Made by a program: the position numbers and the translations under genes. From NCBI RefSeq assembly GCF_029144185.1, contig NZ_CP110232.1, forward strand, positions 1,302,001 to 1,366,000: DNA of 64,000 bases, written 5' to 3'. The first letter of the stretch is position 1. Each line of letters begins with the position of its first letter. This document shows, piece by piece, positions 46,013 to 55,467 of this stretch. The notes beneath the pieces are model-generated. The model made no database searches. It was not told where the DNA came from and worked only from the letters and a program-made list of their open reading frames with translations. This stretch comes from Vagococcus intermedius (GTDB lineage Bacteria > Bacillota > Bacilli > Lactobacillales > Vagococcaceae).

Positions 46013-47443
46013 TTATTTTTTCTTTTTACGCGCTTTTTTCTTTTTACCTTTAGTATGTTGTTTCATCATTTTGTTCATTGCCATCTTACCCATCTTACCT
46101 TTGATACCAGTTCCAAACATTTGATCCATACCTGCAGGCATCTTGCCTTTAGTTAGTTGTTGCATCATCTTACGTGATTCGTTAAATTGCTTAATCATAC
46201 GGTTAACTTCAACAACACTGTTACCAGACCCTGCTGCGATTCTACGTCGGCGACTAGGGTTTAATAGATCAGGATTTTCACGCTCGGCTGGTGTCATTGA
46301 ATAGACAATCGCTTTCTTGCGTTCGACATCTTTTGGATCAACCTTAACTTGATCAATCCCTGGCATATTACTCATACCTGGAATCATTTTCAATAGATCT
46401 TCAATCGGGCCCATCCCCATTACTTGATCTAGTTGTTCGATAAAGTCATTAAAATCAAACGTATTTTCTTTCATTTTTGTGGCTAATTCTTCGGCTTTTT
46501 TCTCATCGTAATCTTGTTGAGCTTTTTCAATTAGGGTTAGCATATCCCCCATACCTAAGATACGACTAGACATTCTATCTGGATGGAAGACTTCAATATC
46601 CGTTAACTTTTCGCCAGTTCCGACAAATTTAATCGGTTTACCTGTCACTGCTCTGATTGAAAGTGCCGCACCCCCACGAGAGTCACCATCTAATTTGGTC
46701 ACAACGACCCCTGTAATATCTAATTGTTCATTAAAGCTATCCGCTACCGTAACGGCATCTTGTCCGGTCATACCATCAACCACTAACAGAATTTCATCTG
46801 GATTGGCTAATTCTTTAATATCTTTTAACTCACCCATCAAATGTTCATCAATATGTAAACGACCGGCCGTGTCAATAAAGACGTAGTCATTTTTATTAGC
46901 ATATGCCTGTTCTAGACCTTGGCGAACAATTTCAACTGGACTAACATCCGTTCCCAATTCAAAGACAGGTGCATCAATTTGTTGTCCTAATACTTTTAAT
47001 TGTTCAATTGCTGCTGGACGATAGACATCACCTGCGATTAATAAAGGTCTGGCGTTCTCTGTTTTTTGTAAATGCTGAGCTAACTTCCCAACAAATGTTG
47101 TTTTACCTGCCCCTTGTAACCCTGACATCATGATGATTGTCGGAATTTTTGGTGATTTATTTATTCCTACCATCTCTGTTCCTAAGGTTGCAGTTAACTC
47201 TTCGTCAACAATTTTAACAATTTGTTGTGCCGGTGTTAAACTTTCTAAAACCTCAATCCCTACCGCACGATCACTAACGCGTTTCGTAAAGTCTTTAACA
47301 ACCTTAAAGTTAACATCGGCCTCTAATAACGCTAGACGAATCTCACGCATCATTTCTTTTACATCTGCCTCGGTTACTTTTCCTTTACGACGTAATTTGC
47401 TCATCGCATTCTGTAAGCGATCAGTTAAACTTTCAAATGCCAT
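46013..47443 (-). CDS. ffh: Signal recognition particle protein Ffh
   Basis: 476 residues. NG GTPase: GLQGAGKTTFVGKL (G1), DTAGRL (G3), TKLDGDSRGG (G4). The C-terminal Met-rich M domain (about 300-455) binds 4.5S RNA and signal peptides, then a Lys-rich tail. Targets nascent membrane and secreted proteins to FtsY. Follows ylxM. Confidence 0.98.
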   Translation of the reverse strand: MAFESLTDRLQNAMSKLRRKGKVTEADVKEMMREIRLALLEADVNFKVVKDFTKRVSDRAVGIEVLESLTPAQQIVKIVDEELTATLGTEMVGINKSPKIPTIIMMSGLQGAGKTTFVGKLAQHLQKTENARPLLIAGDVYRPAAIEQLKVLGQQIDAPVFELGTDVSPVEIVRQGLEQAYANKNDYVFIDTAGRLHIDEHLMGELKDIKELANPDEILLVVDGMTGQDAVTVADSFNEQLDITGVVVTKLDGDSRGGAALSIRAVTGKPIKFVGTGEKLTDIEVFHPDRMSSRILGMGDMLTLIEKAQQDYDEKKAEELATKMKENTFDFNDFIEQLDQVMGMGPIEDLLKMIPGMSNMPGIDQVKVDPKDVERKKAIVYSMTPAERENPDLLNPSRRRRIAAGSGNSVVEVNRMIKQFNESRKMMQQLTKGKMPAGMDQMFGTGIKGKMGKMAMNKMMKQHTKGKKKKARKKKK

Positions 47444-47456
47444 ATTTTCTCTTCCC

Positions 47457-47795
47457 CTATTCTTCTATCTCTTGAATCGCTGTCATTAAGTCACGCAACT
47501 CTTGATCTTCTGGATATTTTTCAGTAATATGTTGATTCATTTTTTTTAAAAGGTCTTGACGAACAATAAAATTAGAATACATATGCAATTTTCGTTCATA
47601 ATTTTCTAAAATTTTCTCTGTTCGTTTAATATTATCATAAACTGCTTGGCGACTAACCTCATACTCTTCTGATATTTCACTCAGTGAAAAATCATCAGCG
47701 TAATACAGTTCAATATAATTCATTTGTTTTTCAGTTAACAAAGTGGAGTAGAATTCAAATAACGCATTCATGCGATTTGTTTTTTCTATAGCCAA
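47457..47795 (-). CDS. ylxM: UPF0122/YlxM helix-turn-helix protein
   Basis: 112 residues from TTG 47795 (GGAGGG six bases upstream). Sigma-70 region 4-like [44 protein letters not shown]. YlxM is always next to ffh in Firmicutes and is thought to support the SRP pathway. 13 bases separate the two genes. Confidence 0.95.
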   Translation of the reverse strand: MAIEKTNRMNALFEFYSTLLTEKQMNYIELYYADDFSLSEISEEYEVSRQAVYDNIKRTEKILENYERKLHMYSNFIVRQDLLKKMNQHITEKYPEDQELRDLMTAIQEIEE

Positions 47796-47949
47796 TCTAA
47801 TCCCTCCTTCGTTTTAGATATGGAAAGTCACTTATCTTTCTCTTATCAAAATTACCTAATACAGATAAGTCCCATCAAGTAATATATTATATCATACTTT
47901 TAACTATTTTTAATAGCCTTTCCAAATAAGACTAGTAATTAACTTTTAG

Positions 47950-47961
47950 CTATGGTATACT
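47950..47961 (+). promoter_or_regulatory. Extended -10 promoter for a small RNA
   Basis: TATGG-TATACT: a TGn extension plus TATACT (47956-47961). The -35 is poor, as is usual with extended -10 promoters. Confidence 0.6.
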
Positions 47962-47967
47962 TCATTC

Positions 47968-48083
47968 ATGCGATAAGCCGACCCGAACTCTATTTAAGAG
48001 TTCCCCTCTATCGGTAACACTTTGTGGAAGGTGTGATAGAGGCTAAAAAGAGCAGCTAACTTTTAGTTAGCTGCTCTTTTTTT
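47968..48083 (+). ncRNA. Candidate structured small RNA
   Basis: About 115 bases from the predicted start to a terminator. It can form GAACTC-loop-GAGTTC, then CCTCTATC...GATAGAGG enclosing ACACTT...AGGTGT, with a possible long-range CGATA/TATCG pairing that suggests a pseudoknot. Two C-rich stretches (GACCCG; TTCCCCTC) are exposed or near-exposed, as in anti-Shine-Dalgarno sRNAs. No coding frame. I could not match it to SRP RNA (no GGAAGGAAGCAG core) or any riboswitch I know. Confidence 0.55.
48045..48083. terminator. Terminator embedded in the end of the rpiR coding region
   Basis: AAAAAGAGCAGCTAAC pairs with GTTAGCTGCTCTTTTT around TTTTA. On the plus strand it ends the small RNA; on the minus strand the stem spells the last rpiR codons and its stop. 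Confidence 0.85.
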
Positions 48084-48826
48084 ATTTGGTTAAGTTCATA
48101 TCTGACTTGTTTGCCAATTCGCTCAATTGTATAGAGTGCTGGTAGTTGTGACGTAATATTCGCTTCACCATACTGTTCTTTATTTATATAATAAGCAAGA
48201 TTAACATCTGACAATTTAGCTATCGTCGAATTAGAGCTGTTGGTAATCGAGATAATTTTAACATTTTTACTTTTCATCTGATGAATCGTCCGAATGAGTT
48301 CCTGATTTTCACCATCTACTGACAAGATCACCAAACAAGACTTATGAGTCAATGTTTCAGATAAATACCCCAAAGGATGATTCATCAAATCCTCAATATG
48401 TAATGACAATAAAAATAAGGATGAAAAATACATCGCGCCATACTGAGCCATCACTTTAGATGCCCCTACCCCTAAAAAAATCACCATTTCTGCTTCTTTA
48501 ACAATCTCAACACCTTGGTTAATTCCATCTTGATAAGTTGCTTGAGTCGTCCGTTGTAAAAAATCGATATAAGTTGATTCATCCGCCCTATCAACCAAAA
48601 TAGTATCTTGAGTGTCGTGAAATAACCGCAACTTCACCCTAAACTCTGCAAACCCTGCACAATTAAATTTACGGCAAAAACGTAAGATGGTAGTGGTACT
48701 ATAGTGAACCACCTCAGCTAATTCTCTCACCCGCATATAGATAACGCTTTCAATATTAGCGGAAATATAATTATAAATATCAAACTCTGTATCTGTTAAT
48801 TCAACTTCGTGTTCCAAAAATAACAT
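48056..48826 (-). CDS. RpiR/MurR-family regulator next to a PTS gene
   Basis: 256 residues from ATG 48826 (AGGGGA site). N-terminal HTH_6 (LTDTEFDIYNYISANIESV...VHYSTTTILRFCRKFNCAGFAEF) and C-terminal SIS domain (about 110-245) for sugar-phosphate sensing. Divergent from the PTS IIC gene, which it probably controls. Its last codons and stop lie in the terminator at 48045-48083. Confidence 0.88.
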   Translation of the reverse strand: MLFLEHEVELTDTEFDIYNYISANIESVIYMRVRELAEVVHYSTTTILRFCRKFNCAGFAEFRVKLRLFHDTQDTILVDRADESTYIDFLQRTTQATYQDGINQGVEIVKEAEMVIFLGVGASKVMAQYGAMYFSSLFLLSLHIEDLMNHPLGYLSETLTHKSCLVILSVDGENQELIRTIHQMKSKNVKIISITNSSNSTIAKLSDVNLAYYINKEQYGEANITSQLPALYTIERIGKQVRYELNQIKKEQLTKS

Positions 48827-48923
48827 TTTATCATCCCCTTGAATATTCATCATAATATTATCATGTAACGACTTGTTACACAATAGTAACAAGTTCCTTC
48901 CCATAAAATAATTGCCATCTTTT

Positions 48924-48937
48924 TGAAATCGCTATCA
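48924..48937. promoter_or_regulatory. cre site upstream of the PTS IIC gene
   Basis: TGAAATCGCTATCA fits the cre consensus at 13 of 14 positions. It overlaps the -35 region of the promoter with TATAAT at 48955-48960, and is itself part of a TTTTGA...TCAAAA dyad. Confidence 0.65.
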
Positions 48938-48954
48938 AAAATCCTCTAAAAGAT

Positions 48955-48960
48955 TATAAT
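48955..48960 (+). promoter_or_regulatory. -10 element of the PTS IIC gene
   Basis: Perfect TATAAT, with weak -35 CTATCA 17 bases upstream, consistent with regulated expression. Confidence 0.6.
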
Positions 48961-49010
48961 GAATTATGTTAAGGGAGACTTAGCACAGAAAAATATATGG
49001 GGGTTTAACT

Positions 49011-50390
49011 ATGCAAGGACTTATGAATTGGTTAGAAAAGTACATTATACCGGTTGCAACTAAAATAGGAAATCAAAAGCATTTAATTGCTTTAAGGGAT
49101 GCTTTTATTGGGACAATGCCTGCAACAATGGCAGGCTCGATTGCTGTACTATTGAATGCTTTTTTACGAGATTTTCCAACTAACTGGGGATGGACAGGTG
49201 TTGTTAAAGCAATGGAGCCGATTGTAGCAGTTAACGGCTTTATCTATACCGGAAGCTTAGCAATTGTTGCTGTTATTTTTTCAATTAGTTTAGGCTATAA
49301 TTTGGCCAAAGCTTATCATGTCGATCCATTGGCTGGAGCAGTTGTATCAATCGCGGCTTTTATTATGGGATTAACACAAACCGCTGAAACTAGCCTAACA
49401 CTTAGTCAAAAATTACCGGCTAATGTTATTTCTTTAATTGAAGAAGCTGGTGGAACAGTCACAGATGGCACAACTATTGGCGCAAAAGCTTGGGGATTCT
49501 TTAACTTTGGGACTCACATGGGTGGTTCCGGGCTATTTACAGCCATTATTTTTGGTTTCATTTCAGTTATTATCTTTTCAAAATTAATGAAAGCAAATAT
49601 TACGATCAAAATGCCTGATTCAGTCCCACCTGCTGTTTCAAAAGCATTCGCTGCTATTATTCCAGCTTGTGTGGCTTTATATACAGCCGGCATCATCAAT
49701 TATGGCTTTGCTACCCTTACAGGGATGCCAATGATCGATTGGATTACTGATACGATTCAACAACCATTATTACATCTATCTCAAGGGTTTGGTTCAGTTG
49801 TCTTAGTCGTCTTCTTAATTCACTTATTATGGTTCTTCGGAATACATGGTGATAACGTCATGGCACCTGTCTTATCAACCATTTGGGGAAATGCTATGAA
49901 TCAAAATATGAATGCCTTTCAAAGTGGTGCTGAAATTCCTTACAAATGGGTATCAGGAACGTTCAATGCCTTTGTTTGGCCTGGTGGATCTGGTGCTACT
50001 TTAATGTTAGTGGCAGCAATCTTGGTCTTTTCAAAACGTGCTGATCAATTGACCGTTGCTAAATTAAGTTTAGCTCCTGGCTTGTTCAACATCAATGAAC
50101 CTGTTATGTTCGGGATGCCAATCGTTTTAAATCCACTTTATATGATTCCTGTAATTTTAGTACCTTGTGTGACAGCGGGGATTACTTATTTCGCTACTAT
50201 GACGGATCTAGTTAAACCAGTAGTGGTAAGTGTTATTTGGGTAATGCCACCTATTATTAATGGATTCTTAGCTACCGGGGGTGATTGGCATTCGATTATC
50301 CTATCCATTGTTAATTTATTTGTTGGTTTCTTATTATGGACACCGTTTGTCTTAGCTGCTAATAAAATGAATTTAGAAGAAAATAATTAG
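49011..50390 (+). CDS. PTS IIC component, lactose/cellobiose family
   Basis: 459 residues, about ten membrane segments. Family traits: LIALRDAFIGTMPATMAGSIAVLLNAFL near the N-terminus, GIHGDNVMAPVLSTIW and the LAPGLFNINEPVMFGMPIVLNP motif (substrate-binding Glu). IIA and IIB partners are not adjacent, so it is an orphan IIC that must borrow them. Sugar unknown; beta-glucoside or oligosaccharide is typical. Start after GGGGGT. Confidence 0.9.
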   Translation: MQGLMNWLEKYIIPVATKIGNQKHLIALRDAFIGTMPATMAGSIAVLLNAFLRDFPTNWGWTGVVKAMEPIVAVNGFIYTGSLAIVAVIFSISLGYNLAKAYHVDPLAGAVVSIAAFIMGLTQTAETSLTLSQKLPANVISLIEEAGGTVTDGTTIGAKAWGFFNFGTHMGGSGLFTAIIFGFISVIIFSKLMKANITIKMPDSVPPAVSKAFAAIIPACVALYTAGIINYGFATLTGMPMIDWITDTIQQPLLHLSQGFGSVVLVVFLIHLLWFFGIHGDNVMAPVLSTIWGNAMNQNMNAFQSGAEIPYKWVSGTFNAFVWPGGSGATLMLVAAILVFSKRADQLTVAKLSLAPGLFNINEPVMFGMPIVLNPLYMIPVILVPCVTAGITYFATMTDLVKPVVVSVIWVMPPIINGFLATGGDWHSIILSIVNLFVGFLLWTPFVLAANKMNLEENN

Positions 50391-50430
50391 AAAAATGACT
50401 GATCCGTTACAAAATGGATCAGTCATTTTT
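50391..50430. terminator. Bidirectional terminator between PTS IIC and nanA
   Basis: AAAAATGACTGATCC pairs with GGATCAGTCATTTTT. Confidence 0.9.
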
Positions 50431-50433
50431 CAT

Positions 50434-51345
50434 TTAGTTTAATTTGGTTAATAATTTTTGGATCATTTCATGGGCTTCTTTTGCAATCGCAAAATCAGTT
50501 TCGACCATTCTTGGTAGGGGCAAGCGAGCCTGTCCAATCTTTAATCCATCTAAACTTAAAATATACTTCATGACATCATATAAATTGCCTTGGCAAGATA
50601 CCATTTTGAAGATAATCTTATTGATGTCATTTTGTAAGTCTAAAGCCTCTCTCATTTGACTATGACGAATGTATCGGTCCAATGTCAGATAAGCTTGAGG
50701 CATAACGCCGTATGTCCCACCGATTCCTGCATCAGCTCCCATCGAACGACCACCTAAGAACTGTTCATCTGGCCCATTAAAAATTATTAATTCTTTGTTA
50801 CTTTCTAATTTAAAAGTATTAATATCTAAAACCGGCATAGAAGAATTTTTGACACCAATCACTTGTTCGTGTGCCAACATCTTATTCAGTAACGTCACAG
50901 AAAGAGCATAACCCGTTGTTTGTGGAATATTATAAATAATAAAATCAAGATCTGTTGCTTCAACCATACTTGTCCAATAATTTTCAATAGCATCCTCAGG
51001 CAAAACAAAATAGATTGGTGGAATAGCTGCAAGCGCGTCAACTCCAAGGTTTTCTGCATGTTTTGCCAACTCAAGACTATCACGTGTTGAAGGCGCTGCT
51101 ATGTGAGCGATAATTGTCATCTTACCACCGACGGCTTTCATTACATTTTCTAAGACTATCTTACGTTCATTGACCGTTTGATAGATACATTCTCCTGAAC
51201 TTCCCCCCACGTATAACCCTTTGACTCCAACTTCAAGGTAGTGAGTTGCCAACATTTGAATCCGCTCAGGACTAACCTCCCCTTCTTCATCGTAACATGC
51301 GTAAAAAGCTGGAATAATGCCTTTATATTTTTCTAAGTCTCTCAT
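50434..51345 (-). CDS. nanA: N-acetylneuraminate lyase
   Basis: 303 residues, DapA/NanA aldolase barrel. GGSSGECIYQT (substrate carboxylate loop), IIYNIPQTTGYALS (catalytic Tyr) and IGVKNSSM (Schiff-base Lys) are present. Splits sialic acid to ManNAc and pyruvate. Family members vary in substrate, but nanE, nanK and the transporter around it support this role. Last gene of the operon. Confidence 0.93.
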   Translation of the reverse strand: MRDLEKYKGIIPAFYACYDEEGEVSPERIQMLATHYLEVGVKGLYVGGSSGECIYQTVNERKIVLENVMKAVGGKMTIIAHIAAPSTRDSLELAKHAENLGVDALAAIPPIYFVLPEDAIENYWTSMVEATDLDFIIYNIPQTTGYALSVTLLNKMLAHEQVIGVKNSSMPVLDINTFKLESNKELIIFNGPDEQFLGGRSMGADAGIGGTYGVMPQAYLTLDRYIRHSQMREALDLQNDINKIIFKMVSCQGNLYDVMKYILSLDGLKIGQARLPLPRMVETDFAIAKEAHEMIQKLLTKLN

Positions 51346-51372
51346 TTTTATTACTCCTTTTATATATCAATT

Positions 51373-52194
51373 TTAGATAACATTTTCGTCACTTCCACCT
51401 GTAATAACATCAATCGTTCTATCCATCTTCAGGCTGTAATCGGGATTTTCTAAAAGTAAGGTTGTCATAATATCTATTAAGTACATCATCGAAAACTGAG
51501 AGTTTATAAAACGCTTACTTTTGACAAATGTATTATGGTAGCTAACTAATGAACAGTCACTTACCTTGGCCAAAGAACTCTGGCTAAAGCTCGTTAACGT
51601 CACGATTTTAGCCCCTGCTTTTTTAGCAAGACAAATTGATTCAAGAACTTCAGCCGTTTCTCCTGAAGTTGAGATGCCAATAACTAAGTCTGTTTGTGTG
51701 ACGATTGAACTACTAATGATCATAAAATGTGGATCCGTTATTGCGGTAACATTTAACCCCATTCTTAACAAGCGATGAGTTAATTCTGTCGCGGTAAACC
51801 CAGAACTCCCAACACCAAAGATTAAGATGCGATCGGCTGATGTTAGCCAAGATACCACTTCTTCAATCTCACTTTTTTTAGTCATTTTCCGAGTGTTTTC
51901 AATGGCTTTAAGATAAAAATTATAAACCATGTCCGCACTTTCTGTTGTTTCTTCTTGCACTTTATTGTGTTGACTCGAAGCGTTGATCTTAATTTTTAAA
52001 TCAACAAAACTCTCACAGTCAATTTTTTTTACAAAGCGAGTGATTGTCGCTGGAGAGGATTCAGTTAGACGTGCTAACTCTGAAGTATTAATATTTTTCA
52101 TGGTGTCACTATTGCGTAGTAAATATGTGGCAATTTGTTTTTCTTTTTCTGAAAATTGTGGGAATTGCGCTTGAATATCTTCTAAAATACTCAC
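51373..52194 (-). CDS. RpiR-family regulator of sialic acid genes
   Basis: 273 residues from GTG 52194 (AGGTG site). HTH_6 (TSELARLTESSPATITRFVKKIDCESFVDLK) and SIS domain (LIFGVGSSGFTATELTHRLLRMG; GISTSGETAEVLE). Likely senses ManNAc-6-P or a related phosphosugar, as known RpiR-type NanR proteins do. Lies inside the operon it probably controls, between nanK and nanA. Confidence 0.88.
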   Translation of the reverse strand: MSILEDIQAQFPQFSEKEKQIATYLLRNSDTMKNINTSELARLTESSPATITRFVKKIDCESFVDLKIKINASSQHNKVQEETTESADMVYNFYLKAIENTRKMTKKSEIEEVVSWLTSADRILIFGVGSSGFTATELTHRLLRMGLNVTAITDPHFMIISSSIVTQTDLVIGISTSGETAEVLESICLAKKAGAKIVTLTSFSQSSLAKVSDCSLVSYHNTFVKSKRFINSQFSMMYLIDIMTTLLLENPDYSLKMDRTIDVITGGSDENVI

Positions 52195-52202
52195 TTTTTC
52201 AC

Positions 52203-53084
52203 CTACTGTATCTGTTGTTTATTAAAGTGGTATAAAGCCCCCAACATTCCCGCATCATTTTTGTTTTCCGCAAATTCAATACGAGTTTTATTAAAAATAG
52301 GACTAATCAACTGGGCTGTTACACTTTCTTTAATTTTAACATGTAACGTCCCTTTTTGTGACATTATTCCCCCTCCTAAGACGATTATTTCTGGATTAAA
52401 CAAATAAATCAACATCACCAATCCGGTACTTAACTGTGTAATAAACTCATCAATCGCCTGTTGACAGAATCTATTTCCTTTTTGTGCTAAATCAAATATT
52501 TCTTTCCCATTTTCATATTGTTTAATGTCATCTAATTCATTGGCTCTTTTTATAAGTGCGCTTGTCGAAGCTGAATTTTGAAAATAGTCACCTGCTACTG
52601 GCAAATACCCAATTTCACCTGCTGTAAAACCGACCCCTTTAACAAGTTGATTATTTAATAAGATTGCCCCACCTACACCTGTTCCAATCGTCAAACAAAC
52701 AGCCGATTGACAGCCTTTGGCTGCACCCTTCCAAGATTCTGCTAAACACGCAGCATTCACATCATTTTCAACTTCACAAGGAAGGCCAAACATTCCTTCT
52801 AAGTTTTTTTTCAATTCAGTCCCTGTATAATTAGGAATGGTGTAACCAGAGTAAATAACCGTTCCTGTTTGACTATTAATCACACCCGCACTGGCAATGG
52901 CTATCCCAATGACTTGCTCTTCCCTTAAAATGATACCAGTCATTTCTATGACTATTTCTAAGATACTTTGTTCCTCAGACCTTGTTGGCCGTGAGGGATA
53001 ACTTCTAACTTTCTGACCATTTTGTTCATATACAGCTGCTTTAATCCCAGTTCCTCCTATATCAAAACACAATACCCTAGACAT
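52203..53084 (-). CDS. nanK: ROK-family N-acetylmannosamine kinase
   Basis: 293 residues. ATP motif CFDIGGTGIKAAVYE, VENDVNAACLAE (catalytic Asp) and CLTIGTGVGGAIL. The usual ROK zinc motif CxCGxxGCxE is absent; GYLPVAGDYFQNSAST takes its place, a variant also known in Gram-positive ManNAc kinases. Phosphorylates ManNAc to ManNAc-6-P, used by NanE. Start after AGGTG. Confidence 0.88.
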   Translation of the reverse strand: MSRVLCFDIGGTGIKAAVYEQNGQKVRSYPSRPTRSEEQSILEIVIEMTGIILREEQVIGIAIASAGVINSQTGTVIYSGYTIPNYTGTELKKNLEGMFGLPCEVENDVNAACLAESWKGAAKGCQSAVCLTIGTGVGGAILLNNQLVKGVGFTAGEIGYLPVAGDYFQNSASTSALIKRANELDDIKQYENGKEIFDLAQKGNRFCQQAIDEFITQLSTGLVMLIYLFNPEIIVLGGGIMSQKGTLHVKIKESVTAQLISPIFNKTRIEFAENKNDAGMLGALYHFNKQQIQ

Positions 53085-53164
53085 TTATTCACCTACTTTT
53101 TAGTTTTAAATTAATCTACTTATTGTTTAAAATAGCTCAGGTCATAAACGCTTATTCCTATTTT

Positions 53165-53208
53165 TAAAAAATAAGCCGTCAACCCTACTGTTAACGGCTT
53201 ATTTACTG
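53165..53208 (-). terminator. Terminator or attenuator inside the nan operon
   Basis: AATAAGCCGT pairs with ACGGCTTATT, weak T-rich tail on the minus strand. It separates the transporter genes from nanK-rpiR-nanA, allowing higher transporter expression. Confidence 0.65.
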
Positions 53209-53216
53209 GTAATCTT

Positions 53217-54587
53217 TTAATTTAAAATAACAGATTTTTTAGTATTTTCATCAATAATACGATTACCATTTTCAGCAAATGAATTCAAAGCCTCTTGAGC
53301 CGTTTTTTCTCCCGTATAGACAGCTTGTAATTCTGGGAAAAAGGCATTTCTAAGCTCTACATAGCCTGGGGTATTGTTTGAGAAGTTAATAATATTTTCA
53401 GAGTTATCTTGATAGGCTTTAAGATATGGCATATCCTCTGCAAATTCTGTTGCAACAGAATCACGTACAGGTAAAGCGTTCTTAGATGCTTTAACTAGTT
53501 CTTTGTCAGTCGAATAGAATTTAACAAAATCTTTAGCCGCTTTGATACGAGCCTCATCTCCTGAGTCAAAAACAACGGAGCTAGTGACATAAGTAAATGA
53601 GACAGGTTGGTCTTTTCCTGGAATATTAGCTAGACGCATATCAAAAGGAGCTACTTTTCCACTAGCCATATCTGATTTTATACCATTAAATAAGACACTA
53701 TTAGTGAAGTTAATCGCTGTTTGTTTATTTTGGAACATTGCATTGACGTCATTACTTGATAATGTTTCCACCCCTTTAGTTGTCAAGCCATCTTTTCGCA
53801 TGTCATCTAAAAATTCTAAGGCTTTGACGCCAGTTTCATCATTCACATTGATTTTCCCATCTTTATCAAAGAATTGGTTACCAAACATTCTTAAATAAGA
53901 CATGTTCCAAGTATCTCCCTGATTATTTTTAGCAAATAAGCCGAAAGGAGCAACCTCTTGATTAGTTTCTTTTAATTTTTTACTAATCACTTTTAAATCA
54001 TCTGAAGACCAATTCGCAATCTCATATTCTGGTGCCATATACTTTTCCAAACCGGCTTCTTTGAACATCTCAGCATTGTATGACAAGGTTCCTGGGTTAT
54101 GGGCAAATGGATAAAAATAAGTTTTGTCATTTATTTGGACGTTTTCCCAAATAGATTTTGGGATATCTTTTTGAGATTTTTCATCAATAATATCATCAAG
54201 CGGTGCTAATACTCCCATATGAGCGTATTCACTTAAAGCAAAGCTAGAATCAAAAAACATATCAGGCAACTCTTTAGTTTGGACAGCAACACTTAACTTG
54301 TCGGCACGCTGTTCGCCAGGAATTACTTGTACGTTAACATGAACATTAGGATTTTTTTCTTCATAACGTTTTGCCGCTTCCTTAAAGAAACTATCATAGT
54401 CAGCTTTTTCTTCCTTATCGTCAAGAACGCCTTTCCACTGAGGTGTTAGCCACATCTCTAATGTAATAGCCTCTTGATCTTTTCCTGTAGCCGATTTTTT
54501 ATTTTCTCCTTTGCCACACGCACCTAATAATAAAACAGATGTTGTTAACGCTAAGGCACTCATCATTACTTTATTTCTTCTCTTCAT
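53217..54587 (-). CDS. Sialic acid ABC transporter substrate-binding lipoprotein
   Basis: 456 residues from ATG 54587. Lipoprotein signal with L-G-A-C (Cys24). Family 1 extracellular solute-binding fold (MalE/UgpB type): ITLEMWLTPQWKG, NVQVIPGEQRADKLSVAVQT, LPDMFFDSSFALSEYAHMGVLAPLDD. Next to two permeases and nan genes, so sialic acid is the natural ligand. No ATPase in the operon; a shared MsmK-like ATPase elsewhere is likely. Confidence 0.88.
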   Translation of the reverse strand: MKRRNKVMMSALALTTSVLLLGACGKGENKKSATGKDQEAITLEMWLTPQWKGVLDDKEEKADYDSFFKEAAKRYEEKNPNVHVNVQVIPGEQRADKLSVAVQTKELPDMFFDSSFALSEYAHMGVLAPLDDIIDEKSQKDIPKSIWENVQINDKTYFYPFAHNPGTLSYNAEMFKEAGLEKYMAPEYEIANWSSDDLKVISKKLKETNQEVAPFGLFAKNNQGDTWNMSYLRMFGNQFFDKDGKINVNDETGVKALEFLDDMRKDGLTTKGVETLSSNDVNAMFQNKQTAINFTNSVLFNGIKSDMASGKVAPFDMRLANIPGKDQPVSFTYVTSSVVFDSGDEARIKAAKDFVKFYSTDKELVKASKNALPVRDSVATEFAEDMPYLKAYQDNSENIINFSNNTPGYVELRNAFFPELQAVYTGEKTAQEALNSFAENGNRIIDENTKKSVILN

Positions 54588-54613
54588 CTTCCAACACTCT
54601 CCCATTTTGTTAT

Positions 54614-55456
54614 TTATTCTTTCACAGCTCCCGCTGCAATTCCTTTAGTAAAATATTTTTGGAACATAATAAATATAAGAATCATTGGCATAGCTGCGAC
54701 AGCCGCCCCGGCTACCTTTAATCCCATATTAGGATTAATCTCTTGCATTAGCCCAGCTACCCCTACTGTTAACGTATTCATTTCCTTACTTCTAGCCATC
54801 AATAACTGCCATAAATAATCATTCCAAAACGTCACAAAATTTAAAATAAATAAAGCGCCAATCCCTGGTTTGGCAATCGGTAACATCAGTTTCCAAAAAA
54901 TCGTCCATTCAGAAGCACCATCTAATTTAGCTGATTCACGAATAGAATTAGGGATCGATTCAAAGAATGATTTCAACATAAAAACACCGAAGCAAGTTGC
55001 CAAATTAGGAATAATCAAGGCTTGATACGTATCCACCCAATCAAAAGCTACAACTAACTTAAACAATGGCACAATAAAGGTTTCTTTGGGAATCATTAAA
55101 GAACCGATGAATAAAGCAAATAAAATATTTTTCCCTTTAAAGTGCAACTTGGCAAAGGCATAGGCTGCCAAAGCTGAAAATATAACGCTTAAAGTGGTGG
55201 TGACGAAAGAGACAAAGAAACTATTAAATGTCCAACGAAGAGCCGGTTGATTATTAAATAATTCTTTATAATTGTCTAAATACATCGTCTTAGGTAAAAT
55301 ATCTGGTGGCATTTTATAAATATCTGTTGAGGGTTTAAGTGAGTTTGTAATCAACCAAAATAAAGGTAATAAGCTACAAATTGCTAAAATCGTAACTAAA
55401 ATAGTAATAACTAAATCCATCTTTTCCATGCGTGCTAATCGTTTAAAAAGCTTCAT
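54614..55456 (-). CDS. ABC transporter permease (second)
   Basis: 280 residues, six membrane segments, MalG-like. EAA loop ESAKLDGASEWTIFWKLMLPIAKPGIGAL near residue 180 contacts the ATPase. Start after GGAGGGGG. Confidence 0.92.
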   Translation of the reverse strand: MKLFKRLARMEKMDLVITILVTILAICSLLPLFWLITNSLKPSTDIYKMPPDILPKTMYLDNYKELFNNQPALRWTFNSFFVSFVTTTLSVIFSALAAYAFAKLHFKGKNILFALFIGSLMIPKETFIVPLFKLVVAFDWVDTYQALIIPNLATCFGVFMLKSFFESIPNSIRESAKLDGASEWTIFWKLMLPIAKPGIGALFILNFVTFWNDYLWQLLMARSKEMNTLTVGVAGLMQEINPNMGLKVAGAAVAAMPMILIFIMFQKYFTKGIAAGAVKE

Positions 55457-55467
55457 AATTCCCCCTC

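Noticed and set aside
47968-48083. SRP (4.5S/scRNA) or a known riboswitch
   Set aside because: The GGAAGGAAGCAG-type SRP core is missing, and no conserved riboswitch motif could be matched; left as an unassigned RNA.
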